Shown here: piece after piece, positions 15,840-22,002 of the stretch
Layout: every line of letters begins with the position of its first letter
Numbering within the stretch: the stretch's first letter is position 1
NCBI GenBank assembly: GCA_937951935.1
Contig: CALGAM010000188.1
Coordinates: forward strand, 1 to 22,002
Direction: 5' to 3'
Length of the DNA: 22,002 nt
Source of the DNA: an uncultured Micromonospora sp.
GTDB taxonomy: Bacteria > Actinomycetota > Actinomycetes > Mycobacteriales > Micromonosporaceae
Notes under the pieces: generated by a model
Told to the model about the DNA's origin: nothing
Database searches by the model: none
The model's input: the letters and a program-made list of their open reading frames with translations, nothing else
Translations under genes and position numbers: made by a program

Positions 15840-16025
15840 CGGCCGTCACGCGGCGTGGTGACCGTGCGCCGGCCGGGACGGGCACCGCTCCGACGGCGCG
15901 GTGACGGGTGCGGCGGGTGGCCCGGCCCGGGAAGGTGTTACCGTGGAATCCCGTGGATCGCGTGGATCACTTCGCTGATCGGACTCGGTCTGCATGATCA
16001 CAACTGACGACCACGGGAGCAGGCC
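15840..16025 (+). promoter_or_regulatory. pyrG upstream region with near-tandem repeats
   Basis: This gene-free stretch holds TACCGT (15939-15944), a possible -10, followed by three near-tandem units CGTGGAATCC, CGTGGATCG and CGTGGATCA (15942-15970). Three TGATC/GATCA-type words then occur between 15965 and 16002. The Shine-Dalgarno of pyrG is GGGAG (16015-16019). I see no convincing small gene or known riboswitch. Confidence 0.35.
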
Positions 16026-17852
16026 TTGGCCCCTTCAGTACGGACGACCAGGCACATCTTCGTCACCGGGGGCGTCGCCTCCTCGCTCGGAAAGGGCCTG
16101 ACCGCCTCCAGCCTCGGAAACCTCCTCACCGCCCGGGGCCTGCGGGTCGTGATGCAGAAGCTCGACCCGTACCTCAACGTCGACCCGGGGACGATGAATC
16201 CGTTCCAGCACGGTGAGGTCTTCGTCACCGAGGACGGAGCCGAGACCGACCTCGACGTCGGCCACTACGAGCGTTTCCTCGACCGATCGCTCTCCGGGAA
16301 GGCGAACGTCACCACCGGCCAGATCTACTCCGCGGTCATCGCCAAGGAGCGGCGTGGGGAGTACCTGGGCGACACCGTACAGGTGATCCCGCACATCACC
16401 AACGAGATCAAGTCGCGGATCCTGGCGATGGCCGACCCGGACGAGGACGGCCGGACCCCGGATGTGGTGATCACCGAGGTCGGTGGCACGGTCGGGGACA
16501 TCGAGTCGCTGCCCTTCCTGGAGGCGATCCGCCAGGTCCGGCACGACCTCGGCCGGGACAACTGCTTCTACCTGCACGTCTCGCTGGTGCCGTACCTCGC
16601 GCCCTCCGGTGAGCTGAAGACCAAGCCGACCCAGCACTCGGTCGCCGCGCTGCGCAACATCGGTATCCAGCCGGACGCCATCGTCTGCCGCTCCGACCGG
16701 GAGATCCCCGACAAGCTCAAGCACAAGCTCTCGCTGTACTGCGACGTCGACCGCGAGGCGGTGATCGCCGCGCCCGACGCGCCGAGCATCTACGACATCC
16801 CGAAGGTGCTGCACCGCGAAGGGCTGGACGCCTACGTGGTACGCCGACTCGGCCTGTCGTTCCGGGACGTCGCCTGGGACCGCTGGGACGACCTGCTCGA
16901 CCGGGTGCACCACCCGCACCGCACCGTCCAGGTCGCCCTGGTCGGCAAGTACGTCGACCTGCCGGACGCGTACCTGTCGGTGGTCGAGGCGATCCGGGCG
17001 GCCGGGTTCGCGCACCGGGCCCGGGTGGAGCTGCGCTGGGTGCCCAGCGACGACTGCGTGACCGCCGCCGGCGCGGCGACGGCGCTGGCCGGGGTCGACG
17101 GAGTCGTGATTCCCGGCGGGTTCGGCGTCCGCGGCATCGAGGGCAAGATCGGCGCGGTCCGGTACGCCCGGGAGAACCGCATCCCGATCCTCGGGCTCTG
17201 TCTCGGGCTCCAGTGCATGACCATCGAGGTCGCCCGGCACCTCGCCGGTCTGGAGGGCGCCAACTCGCTGGAGTTCGACGAGAACGCCGAGCATCCGGTG
17301 ATCGCCACGATGGCGGACCAGCAGGACATCGTCGCCGGCAGGGGCGACCTCGGCGGCACGATGCGGCTGGGTGCGTACCCGGCGAAGCTGGTCGAGGGGT
17401 CGCTGGTCGCCGAGGCGTACGGCTGCACCGAGGTCAGCGAGCGGCACCGGCACCGGTACGAGGTGAACAACGCCTACCGCGACGTGCTCGCCAAGGCCGG
17501 CCTGCACGTCTCCGGGACCTCGCCGGACGGCCGGCTGGTGGAGTTCGTGGAGCTGGACCGTTCGCTGCACCCGTTCTTCGTGGCGACCCAGGCGCATCCG
17601 GAGCTGAAGAGCCGCCCCACCCGGCCACACCCGCTCTTCGTCGCGTTCGTCGACGCGGTCGTGGCGTACTCGGCCGCGGACCAGCTGCCGGTGGAGTTGG
17701 CCTCGAACCCGTCGGGCGCCGACGCCGCGGCGACGGGGGCGGACGACGAGGCACGTTCCGGAGCCGACGGGAGGTCGGCGGCGGCGGAGCCGGGCGACCG
17801 GAACGGCCACATCGGACAGGCCCAGCCGGTTCGCGCGAGTTTCCCGTCGTGA
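16026..17852 (+). CDS. pyrG: CTP synthase
   Basis: This 608-aa enzyme makes CTP from UTP, ATP and glutamine. The amidoligase domain (1 to about 275) opens with the P-loop VTGGVASSLGKGLTASS (13-29). The class I glutaminase domain (about 295-545) has the nucleophile C392 in LGLCLGLQ and the H524-P-E526 of the triad. Both domains are complete. A further 50-60 residues at the C-terminus are Ala/Asp/Gly-rich and probably disordered. The start is TTG 16026, 6 nt after GGGAG; there is no ATG or GTG in frame near it, and the sequence from there matches the family N-terminus. The stop overlaps the NUDIX gene start by 4 bp. The order pyrG then NUDIX is the same as Rv1699-Rv1700. Confidence 0.97.
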   Translation: MAPSVRTTRHIFVTGGVASSLGKGLTASSLGNLLTARGLRVVMQKLDPYLNVDPGTMNPFQHGEVFVTEDGAETDLDVGHYERFLDRSLSGKANVTTGQIYSAVIAKERRGEYLGDTVQVIPHITNEIKSRILAMADPDEDGRTPDVVITEVGGTVGDIESLPFLEAIRQVRHDLGRDNCFYLHVSLVPYLAPSGELKTKPTQHSVAALRNIGIQPDAIVCRSDREIPDKLKHKLSLYCDVDREAVIAAPDAPSIYDIPKVLHREGLDAYVVRRLGLSFRDVAWDRWDDLLDRVHHPHRTVQVALVGKYVDLPDAYLSVVEAIRAAGFAHRARVELRWVPSDDCVTAAGAATALAGVDGVVIPGGFGVRGIEGKIGAVRYARENRIPILGLCLGLQCMTIEVARHLAGLEGANSLEFDENAEHPVIATMADQQDIVAGRGDLGGTMRLGAYPAKLVEGSLVAEAYGCTEVSERHRHRYEVNNAYRDVLAKAGLHVSGTSPDGRLVEFVELDRSLHPFFVATQAHPELKSRPTRPHPLFVAFVDAVVAYSAADQLPVELASNPSGADAAATGADDEARSGADGRSAAAEPGDRNGHIGQAQPVRASFPS

Positions 17853-18499
17853 CCGGCCCCGCCGTCCCCGACCACGGCCCCGTCGCCGACCGCCGGCCGG
17901 CGGACGGCGGCCACCGCTACGAGGTGCGGTCCCGTCGGGAGCGGTTCCGGGGCCCGGTCTTCTCGGTGGTGACCGACGAGGTACGGATGCCGGGAGGCCG
18001 GGTCGCGGCCCGGGACTACGTGCGGCACGTCGGCGCGGTGGGTGTGGTCGCACTGGACGACCAGGGGCGGGTGGTGCTGGTACGGCAGTACCGGCACCCG
18101 CTGCGCCGGGTCCTCTGGGAGCTGCCGGCCGGCCTCGCCGACGTCGCCGACGAGACGCTGCCCGCGGTCGCGCTGCGGGAGCTGGCCGAGGAGGCGGATC
18201 TTCGCGCGGCCCGGCTCGACCTGCTGGTGGACGCGCACACCTCACCGGGATGTTCCGACGAGCTGATCCGCATCTTCCTGGCCCGGGACCTCTCCGAGGT
18301 GCCGCCGGAGGAACGGCACGTACGCCACGACGAGGAGGCTGAGCTGGAGGTCGTCCGGGTCGACCTGGACGAGGCGGTGGCGATGGTCCTCCGCGGTGAG
18401 ATCACGAACGCGGCCTGCGTGTCCGGGGTTCTCGCCGCCGCGCGGGCCCGGGACCAGGGCTGGGCTCCCCTGCGTCCCGCCGACGCGCCGCTGCCCTGA
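17849..18499 (+). CDS. NUDIX hydrolase, ADP-ribose pyrophosphatase type
   Basis: This 216-aa protein resembles Rv1700, an ADP-ribose pyrophosphatase that cleaves ADP-ribose to AMP and ribose 5-phosphate. The NUDIX box spans residues 95-118, with the REL-x-EE core intact for metal binding. The glycine near the end of the canonical box (EExGU) is Asp here (EEADL). The preceding WELPAG and the later HTSPGCSDE segment are typical of ADPRases. About 25 N-terminal residues are variable. GTG 17849 overlaps the pyrG stop, so the two are coupled. The region ends with a probable terminator. Confidence 0.9.
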   Translation: MTGPAVPDHGPVADRRPADGGHRYEVRSRRERFRGPVFSVVTDEVRMPGGRVAARDYVRHVGAVGVVALDDQGRVVLVRQYRHPLRRVLWELPAGLADVADETLPAVALRELAEEADLRAARLDLLVDAHTSPGCSDELIRIFLARDLSEVPPEERHVRHDEEAELEVVRVDLDEAVAMVLRGEITNAACVSGVLAAARARDQGWAPLRPADAPLP

Positions 18500-18510
18500 C
18501 CGGCGCCGTC

Positions 18511-18551
18511 GGGACCCCACGCCACCCACGACCGTCGGCCGGTGGGGTGCC
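18511..18551 (+). terminator. Probable terminator of pyrG-NUDIX
   Basis: ACCCCAC (18514-18520) pairs perfectly with GTGGGGT (18542-18548); after one mismatch, GG (18511-18512) pairs with CC (18550-18551). The loop is 21 nt. It begins 12 nt after the NUDIX stop, without a U-tract. Confidence 0.5.
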
Positions 18552-18740
18552 GTGTGGACCGTCGGTGTCGCGCGCGGCCCACCCGCCGTCCCGGCGTCAG
18601 CCGGTCACCGGCCGTCCCGAGGCCCGGGCGCGGCCCTGGTCGACGCCGTCCTCGGGCGGCTGACACGTCGTCAAGATCGGCGGTTACCCCCTGTCACAAT
18701 GCTGGCTGCCTGGATCGGGGCCCGGCCCTAGACTTCCGCG
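18552..18740 (+). promoter_or_regulatory. ald promoter region with dyad TGAC-N5-GTCA
   Basis: This gene-free stretch contains an inverted repeat TGACACGTCGTCA (18661-18673), a possible operator, and TAGACT (18729-18734), a -10 of the TAnnnT type. No good -35 is visible. Transcription from this -10 would start close to 18741, exactly where a long stem-loop begins. Actinobacterial ald genes are controlled by the Lrp-family AldR in mycobacteria, but I cannot say that this dyad is an AldR site. Confidence 0.4.
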
Positions 18741-18791
18741 CACGGCACGGTGGACGGTGGCGGCAACGGGGCCGCGCCGCCCCGTGCCGTG
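18741..18791 (+). promoter_or_regulatory. Strong stem-loop in the ald 5' leader
   Basis: CACGGCACGG (18741-18750) and CCGTGCCGTG (18782-18791) form a perfect 10-bp stem. The 31-nt loop can form an inner stem (GCGGC with GCCGC). The structure ends 19 nt before the Shine-Dalgarno GGAGG (18811-18815), so it does not hide it directly. It may stabilise or regulate the mRNA; no known riboswitch is recognised. Confidence 0.5.
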
Positions 18792-18819
18792 GCGCCGGGG
18801 CCGGTGACCCGGAGGAAGG

Positions 18820-19947
18820 GTGTCACGCATCGTGAAGGTCGGGGTTCCCCGCGAGGTCAAGAACCGCGAGTACCGGGTGGCGATCACTCCGGCGGGGGTG
18901 CACGAGTTCGTCCGGGCCGGCCACGAGGTCTTCGTGGAGGCCGGTGCCGGTGTCGGGTCGTCGATCAGCGACGAGGAGTTCGCCGCGGCCGGCGCCACGA
19001 TCCTGGCCGACGCCGAGGACGTGTGGGGCGCCGCCGAGCTGGTTCTGAAGGTCAAGGAGCCGGTGGCCGAGGAGTACGACCGGATGCGCGAGGGGCAGGT
19101 GCTCTTCACCTACCTGCACCTGGCCGCCTCCAAAAGCTGTACCGACGCGCTGCTGGACCGCGGGGTGACCGCCATCGCCTACGAGACGGTCGAGCTGCCC
19201 GACCGGTCGCTGCCGCTGCTGGCGCCGATGTCCGAGGTCGCCGGCCGGCTCGCCCCACAGGTGGGCGCGTACCACCTGATGCGCAGTGGTGGCGGCCGCG
19301 GTGTGCTGATGGGCGGCGTCCCCGGGGTCTACGCGGCCAAGACCGTCGTGATCGGCGCCGGTGTCGCCGGCCGGAACGCGGCGGCGATCGCGCTCGGCAT
19401 GCAGTCCGAGGTGCTGCTGCTCGACCGGGCCGTGAGCCAGCTGCGCCAGGTCGACGCGATCTACCGGGGACGGGTGCAGACCGTGGCGTCGAACGCCTAC
19501 GAGATCGAGCGGGCGGTGCTCGACGCCGACCTGGTGATCGGGGCCGTGCTGGTGCCGGGTGCCAAGGCACCGACCCTGATCAGCAACGAGCTCGTCTCCC
19601 GGATGAAGCCCGGCAGCGTGCTGGTCGACATCTCGATCGACCAGGGTGGCTGCTTCGAGGACTCCCGCCCGACCACCCACGACGACCCGGTCTACCCGGT
19701 GCACGGCTCGCTGTTCTACTGTGTGGCGAACATGCCGGGGGCGGTCCCGGCCACCAGCACGTACGCGCTGACCAACGTCACGCTCCCGTACGCGCTGGAG
19801 CTGGCCAACCGCGGCTGGCGTGAGGCGCTGCGGCGGGATCCCGCGCTCGCGCTCGGCCTCAACACCCACGCCGGCCACGTCACCTACGGGCCGGTCGCGG
19901 AGGCGCACGGGCTGCCGACCCTGCCGCTGGCGGAGGCCCTCGGCTAG
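18820..19947 (+). CDS. ald: Alanine dehydrogenase
   Basis: This 375-aa enzyme interconverts L-alanine with pyruvate and ammonia using NAD. Catalytic-type residues are K79 (KVKEP) and H100 (YLHLA), equal to K75 and H96 of the 371-aa M. tuberculosis enzyme. The NAD-binding loop GAGVAGRNA is at 179-187, and MSEVAGRLAPQVGAYHLM and DQGGCFEDSRPTTHDDP are family hallmarks. The offset of exactly 4 suggests the ancestral start is GTG 18832; I kept GTG 18820 because it lies 4 nt after GGAGG, while 18832 is 16 nt away. In M. tuberculosis ald is elsewhere (Rv2780); here it sits between the NUDIX gene and xerD, as I recall for other Gram-positive actinomycetes too. It has its own terminator-promoter boundary upstream. 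Confidence 0.96.
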   Translation: MSRIVKVGVPREVKNREYRVAITPAGVHEFVRAGHEVFVEAGAGVGSSISDEEFAAAGATILADAEDVWGAAELVLKVKEPVAEEYDRMREGQVLFTYLHLAASKSCTDALLDRGVTAIAYETVELPDRSLPLLAPMSEVAGRLAPQVGAYHLMRSGGGRGVLMGGVPGVYAAKTVVIGAGVAGRNAAAIALGMQSEVLLLDRAVSQLRQVDAIYRGRVQTVASNAYEIERAVLDADLVIGAVLVPGAKAPTLISNELVSRMKPGSVLVDISIDQGGCFEDSRPTTHDDPVYPVHGSLFYCVANMPGAVPATSTYALTNVTLPYALELANRGWREALRRDPALALGLNTHAGHVTYGPVAEAHGLPTLPLAEALG

Positions 19948-19952
19948 TCCGG

Positions 19953-19982
19953 GTCGCTGTCACGGGCGTCGCTGTCACGGGC
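19953..19982 (+). repeat. Perfect 15-bp tandem duplication before xerD
   Basis: GTCGCTGTCACGGGC occurs twice back to back (19953-19967 and 19968-19982), starting 6 bp after the ald stop and directly followed by the purine-rich GAAGGGA (19983-19989), a possible ribosome binding site. Read in the xerD frame, it gives VAVTG twice. Confidence 0.85.
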
Positions 19983-20078
19983 GAAGGGAACGGCACACTG
20001 ACCGGGCGAGCGCACCTGAGCGGGGACGCCGCACAGGCGTCTCCGACACCGGCCGAGCCGTCCGCCGCGCTGCGGCGG

Positions 20079-21011
20079 GTGGTACGCAGCTACCTCGACC
20101 ACCTCACCGTCGAGCGCGGGCTGTCGGCCAACACGCTCGCGTCGTACCGCCGGGACCTGGAGCGCTACCTGGCGAGCCTGGCCGCCGACGGTGTCGAGGA
20201 CCTCGCCGCGGTCACGCCGGCCCAGATCGCCGGGCACGTGGCCCGGCTGCGGGCCGGCGACGCCGACCACCCGCCGCTGTCGGCCGCCTCCGCCGCCCGA
20301 GCCGCCTCCGCGGTGCGTGGCCTGCACCGGTTCGCGGTACGGGAGGGGCTGGTCGCGCGGGACGCGAGCCGCGACGTCCGCCCGCCGGTGCCGCCCCGCC
20401 GGCTGCCCCGGGCGTTGGACATTCCCGACGTGCTCCGGTTGCTGGAGACCGCGGGCCCGGTCGGGGCGACCGGTCCGGGCGCGACGCTGCCCCTGCGGGA
20501 CCGGGCGCTGCTGGAGTTCCTGTACGGCACCGGCGCGCGGATCTCCGAGGCGGTCGGCGCGGTGATCGACGACCTCGACCTGGTCGAGGGGGTGGTCCTG
20601 CTGCGTGGCAAGGGCGGCCGCACCCGGCTGGTCCCGGTCGGCGGGTACGCGGTCGAGGCGTTGCGCGCCTACCTGGTGCGGTCCCGGCCGGCGCTCGCCG
20701 CCGCCGGCCGGGGCACCCCGGCCGTCTTCCTCAACGCCCGCGGCGGGCCGCTGTCCCGGCAGAGCGCCTGGACCATCCTGCGCCGAGCCGCGCGGCGTGC
20801 CGGCCTGCCGGTGGACGGGCCGGGCGCGATATCGCCGCACACCCTGCGCCACTCGTACGCCACCCACCTGCTCGACGGTGGTGCCGACGTCCGGGTCGTG
20901 CAGGAGCTGCTCGGGCACGCCTCGGTCACCACCACCCAGGTGTACACACTGGTGACGGTGGACCGGCTTCGCGAGGTGTACGTCACCGCGCATCCCCGGG
21001 CACTCGGCTGA
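20079..21011 (+). CDS. xerD: Tyrosine recombinase XerD
   Basis: This 310-aa (from GTG 20079) recombinase resolves chromosome dimers at dif with XerC before division. The N-terminal SAM-like core-binding domain (about 1-100, YLDHLTVERGLSANTLASYRRDL) is followed by the catalytic domain with all residues in place: R154 (GARISE), K178 (RGKGG), H254 and R257 (HTLRH), H280 (LGHAS) and Y289 (VYT). It matches Rv1701. The start is uncertain: GTG 20079 has no Shine-Dalgarno, only leaves two residues before the conserved helix, and the frame is open back past the ald stop. CTG 19998 lies 8 nt after GAAGGGA and would add 27 residues. Otherwise a normal, intact gene. The downstream partners in the family order are scpA/scpB after parA. 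Confidence 0.94.
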   Translation: MVRSYLDHLTVERGLSANTLASYRRDLERYLASLAADGVEDLAAVTPAQIAGHVARLRAGDADHPPLSAASAARAASAVRGLHRFAVREGLVARDASRDVRPPVPPRRLPRALDIPDVLRLLETAGPVGATGPGATLPLRDRALLEFLYGTGARISEAVGAVIDDLDLVEGVVLLRGKGGRTRLVPVGGYAVEALRAYLVRSRPALAAAGRGTPAVFLNARGGPLSRQSAWTILRRAARRAGLPVDGPGAISPHTLRHSYATHLLDGGADVRVVQELLGHASVTTTQVYTLVTVDRLREVYVTAHPRALG

Positions 21012-21026
21012 ATCGTCTTGGGTAAT

Positions 21027-21071
21027 CTCGGCGGGGAAGTGTTGGCCGTGCGCACGGTGTCTCCGCCGAGT
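21027..21071 (+). terminator. Nested dyads after xerD, possible terminator
   Basis: CTCGGCGG (21027-21034) pairs perfectly with CCGCCGAG (21064-21071), and a 12-bp palindrome CCGTGCGCACGG (21047-21058, to within a base) lies inside. It starts 15 nt after the xerD stop. It could be a terminator or a protein-binding site before parA; it is not a parS sequence. Confidence 0.4.
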
Positions 21072-21101
21072 CGACACGCCGAGACGGTGCCCACTACGGT
21101 G
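21072..21101 (+). promoter_or_regulatory. Candidate parA promoter
   Basis: TCGACA (21072-21077), an 18-bp spacer and TACGGT (21096-21101) fit a sigma70-like actinobacterial promoter (5 of 6 matches to TTGACA and the TAnnnT rule). The leader of about 120 nt that follows contains GTACAGTCGGCATC (21115-21128), shared with the region upstream of the phasin-like gene. Confidence 0.45.
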
Positions 21102-21229
21102 CTGCGACGTGGCGTACAGTCGGCATCGGCGCGACCTCGTGAGGCGGCAACCGAGGTTCGCGGCGGCGCCGCACAGGACGCCGTTCGGCTCCGACGCCGG
21201 GCAGTCGTCGGGAGGGGGCGTACGAGGAC

Positions 21230-22002
21230 ATGGCTGACAACGGTGACCGTGCCGAGGCGTGGACCTCGACCCTGCGTGAGCAGCAGTCCGCCCTGGATCT
21301 CGGTGCCGAGCTCGGCCCTGCCGACCCGGCCGCCTACACCATGCGCAAACCGATCCCGGAGCCGATGCCGCCCGAGCAGCACGGCCCGGCGCGGATCATC
21401 GCGATGGCCAACCAGAAGGGCGGTGTCGGCAAGACCACCACGACCATCAACCTGGGCGCCGCGCTGGCCGAGTACGGCCGCAAGGTGCTCCTGGTCGACT
21501 TCGACCCGCAGGGCGCGCTCTCGGTCGGGCTCGGGGTCAACCCGCACAACCTCGACCTGTCCGTCTACAACCTGCTCATGCAGGACGACGTCACCCCCGA
21601 CGACGTGCTGATCAAGACGGACGTGGCCAACCTGCACCTGTTGCCCGCCAACATCGACCTCTCCGCCGCCGAGATCCAGCTGGTCAACGAGGTGGCCCGG
21701 GAGATGGCGCTGGCCCGGGTGCTGAAGGGGATCCGCAAGGAGTACGACTTCATCCTCATCGACTGCCAGCCGTCGCTCGGGCTGCTCGCGATCAACGCCC
21801 TGACCGTGTCGCACGGTGTCCTCATCCCGCTGGAGTGCGAGTTCTTCAGCCTCCGGGGCGTGGCCCTGCTGTTGGACACCATCGACAAGGTGCGGGAGCG
21901 GCTCAACTTCGACCTGGAGCTCGAGGGCATCCTGGCCACCATGTACGACAGCCGCACCACACACTGCCGCCAGGTGCTGCAGCGGGTGGTCGAGGCGTTC
22001 GG
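21230..22002 (+). CDS. ParA/Soj-family ATPase (3' end outside window)
   Basis: The visible 257 residues are a ParA/MinD-type ATPase, cut by the window end. A variable N-terminus of about 55 residues precedes the deviant Walker A motif NQKGGVGKTTTT (61-72, signature lysine K63). Walker A' is LLVDFDPQG and Walker B is FILIDCQPSLG. It matches Rv1708 rather than the oriC-linked ParA, which pairs with ParB; no parB is in the window, and the family order predicts scpA and scpB next. It may act in chromosome segregation or in positioning of another cargo. ATG 21230 has GAGGA only 1-2 nt before it and GGAGGGGG (21211-21218) 11 nt before it, so spacing is awkward; a slightly different start cannot be excluded. 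Confidence 0.93.
   Translation, partial: MADNGDRAEAWTSTLREQQSALDLGAELGPADPAAYTMRKPIPEPMPPEQHGPARIIAMANQKGGVGKTTTTINLGAALAEYGRKVLLVDFDPQGALSVGLGVNPHNLDLSVYNLLMQDDVTPDDVLIKTDVANLHLLPANIDLSAAEIQLVNEVAREMALARVLKGIRKEYDFILIDCQPSLGLLAINALTVSHGVLIPLECEFFSLRGVALLLDTIDKVRERLNFDLELEGILATMYDSRTTHCRQVLQRVVEAF

Noticed and set aside
18131..18202. NUDIX box with Asp in place of the final Gly, considered a sign of an inactive enzyme
   Set aside because: The catalytic REUxEE core is intact, and the EEADL variant looks familiar from actinobacterial ADPRases, so it is probably a lineage feature.
16035..18245. 736-aa minus-strand ORF opposite pyrG and the NUDIX gene
   Set aside because: Long antisense ORFs are expected at this GC content. 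Its translation is Arg/Pro/Val low-complexity without motifs, while the plus strand carries intact enzymes.
18542..18835. 97-aa plus-strand ORF in the gap before ald
   Set aside because: Arg/Pro-rich, no Shine-Dalgarno, and it runs through the leader stem-loop into the ald start; not supported as a gene.
21012..21229. Search for a parS site near parA
   Set aside because: No sequence resembling TGTTTCACGTGAAACA or its actinobacterial variants was found.

Overview
This is high-GC (roughly 70-75% by eye) actinobacterial chromosome. The protein sequences, the many GTG starts and the gene order best fit Micromonosporaceae (Micromonospora/Salinispora-like); this placement is inference from recognised homologues. 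The backbone follows the order known from Mycobacterium tuberculosis Rv1691-Rv1708: TPR protein, HAD phosphatase, tlyA, NAD kinase, recN, steA, steB/mctB, pyrG, NUDIX hydrolase, xerD, parA. The window is therefore mostly conserved core genome. Its accessory parts are genes inserted into that backbone.

Region 1 (1-2404): a TPR protein with an Arg/Gly/Asp-rich N-terminus, whose start lies before the window, overlaps by 4 bp a HAD-IIA phosphatase resembling the mycobacterial glycerol-3-phosphate phosphatase. Region 2 (2521-5593): a small SCP2-like protein on the minus strand faces a divergent four-gene operon. That operon encodes a phasin-like coiled-coil protein with a histone-H1-like Lys/Ala tail, a small unknown protein, the rRNA methyltransferase TlyA and NAD kinase. 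Region 3 (5621-7409): recN sits behind what looks like a RecA-independent DNA-damage (PafBC-type) promoter and may be leaderless.

Region 4 (7441-15778) is the most interesting part. A consensus CRP-like palindrome precedes steA. Then steA, steB, a compact MraY/WecA-type transferase, a MurJ-type flippase, a GT4 glycosyltransferase and a large membrane protein with a divergent alkaline-phosphatase-like ectodomain follow; the last five are almost or actually overlapping. The set looks like a complete pathway to load a polyprenyl carrier, glycosylate it, flip it and process it outside. It is tied to SteA/SteB, which in corynebacteria act in septal peptidoglycan cleavage. I infer a division-linked cell-envelope glycan or glycolipid system.

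Region 5 (16026-22002): pyrG (TTG start) overlaps a NUDIX ADP-ribose pyrophosphatase gene. An intergenic stretch with a probable terminator and a strong 5'-UTR stem-loop leads to alanine dehydrogenase (ald), which sits at a different place in M. tuberculosis. xerD follows behind a perfect 15-bp tandem repeat. A ParA-family ATPase is cut by the window end; its family neighbours are usually scpA/scpB.

No rRNA, tRNA, insertion sequence, prophage or CRISPR array was seen.
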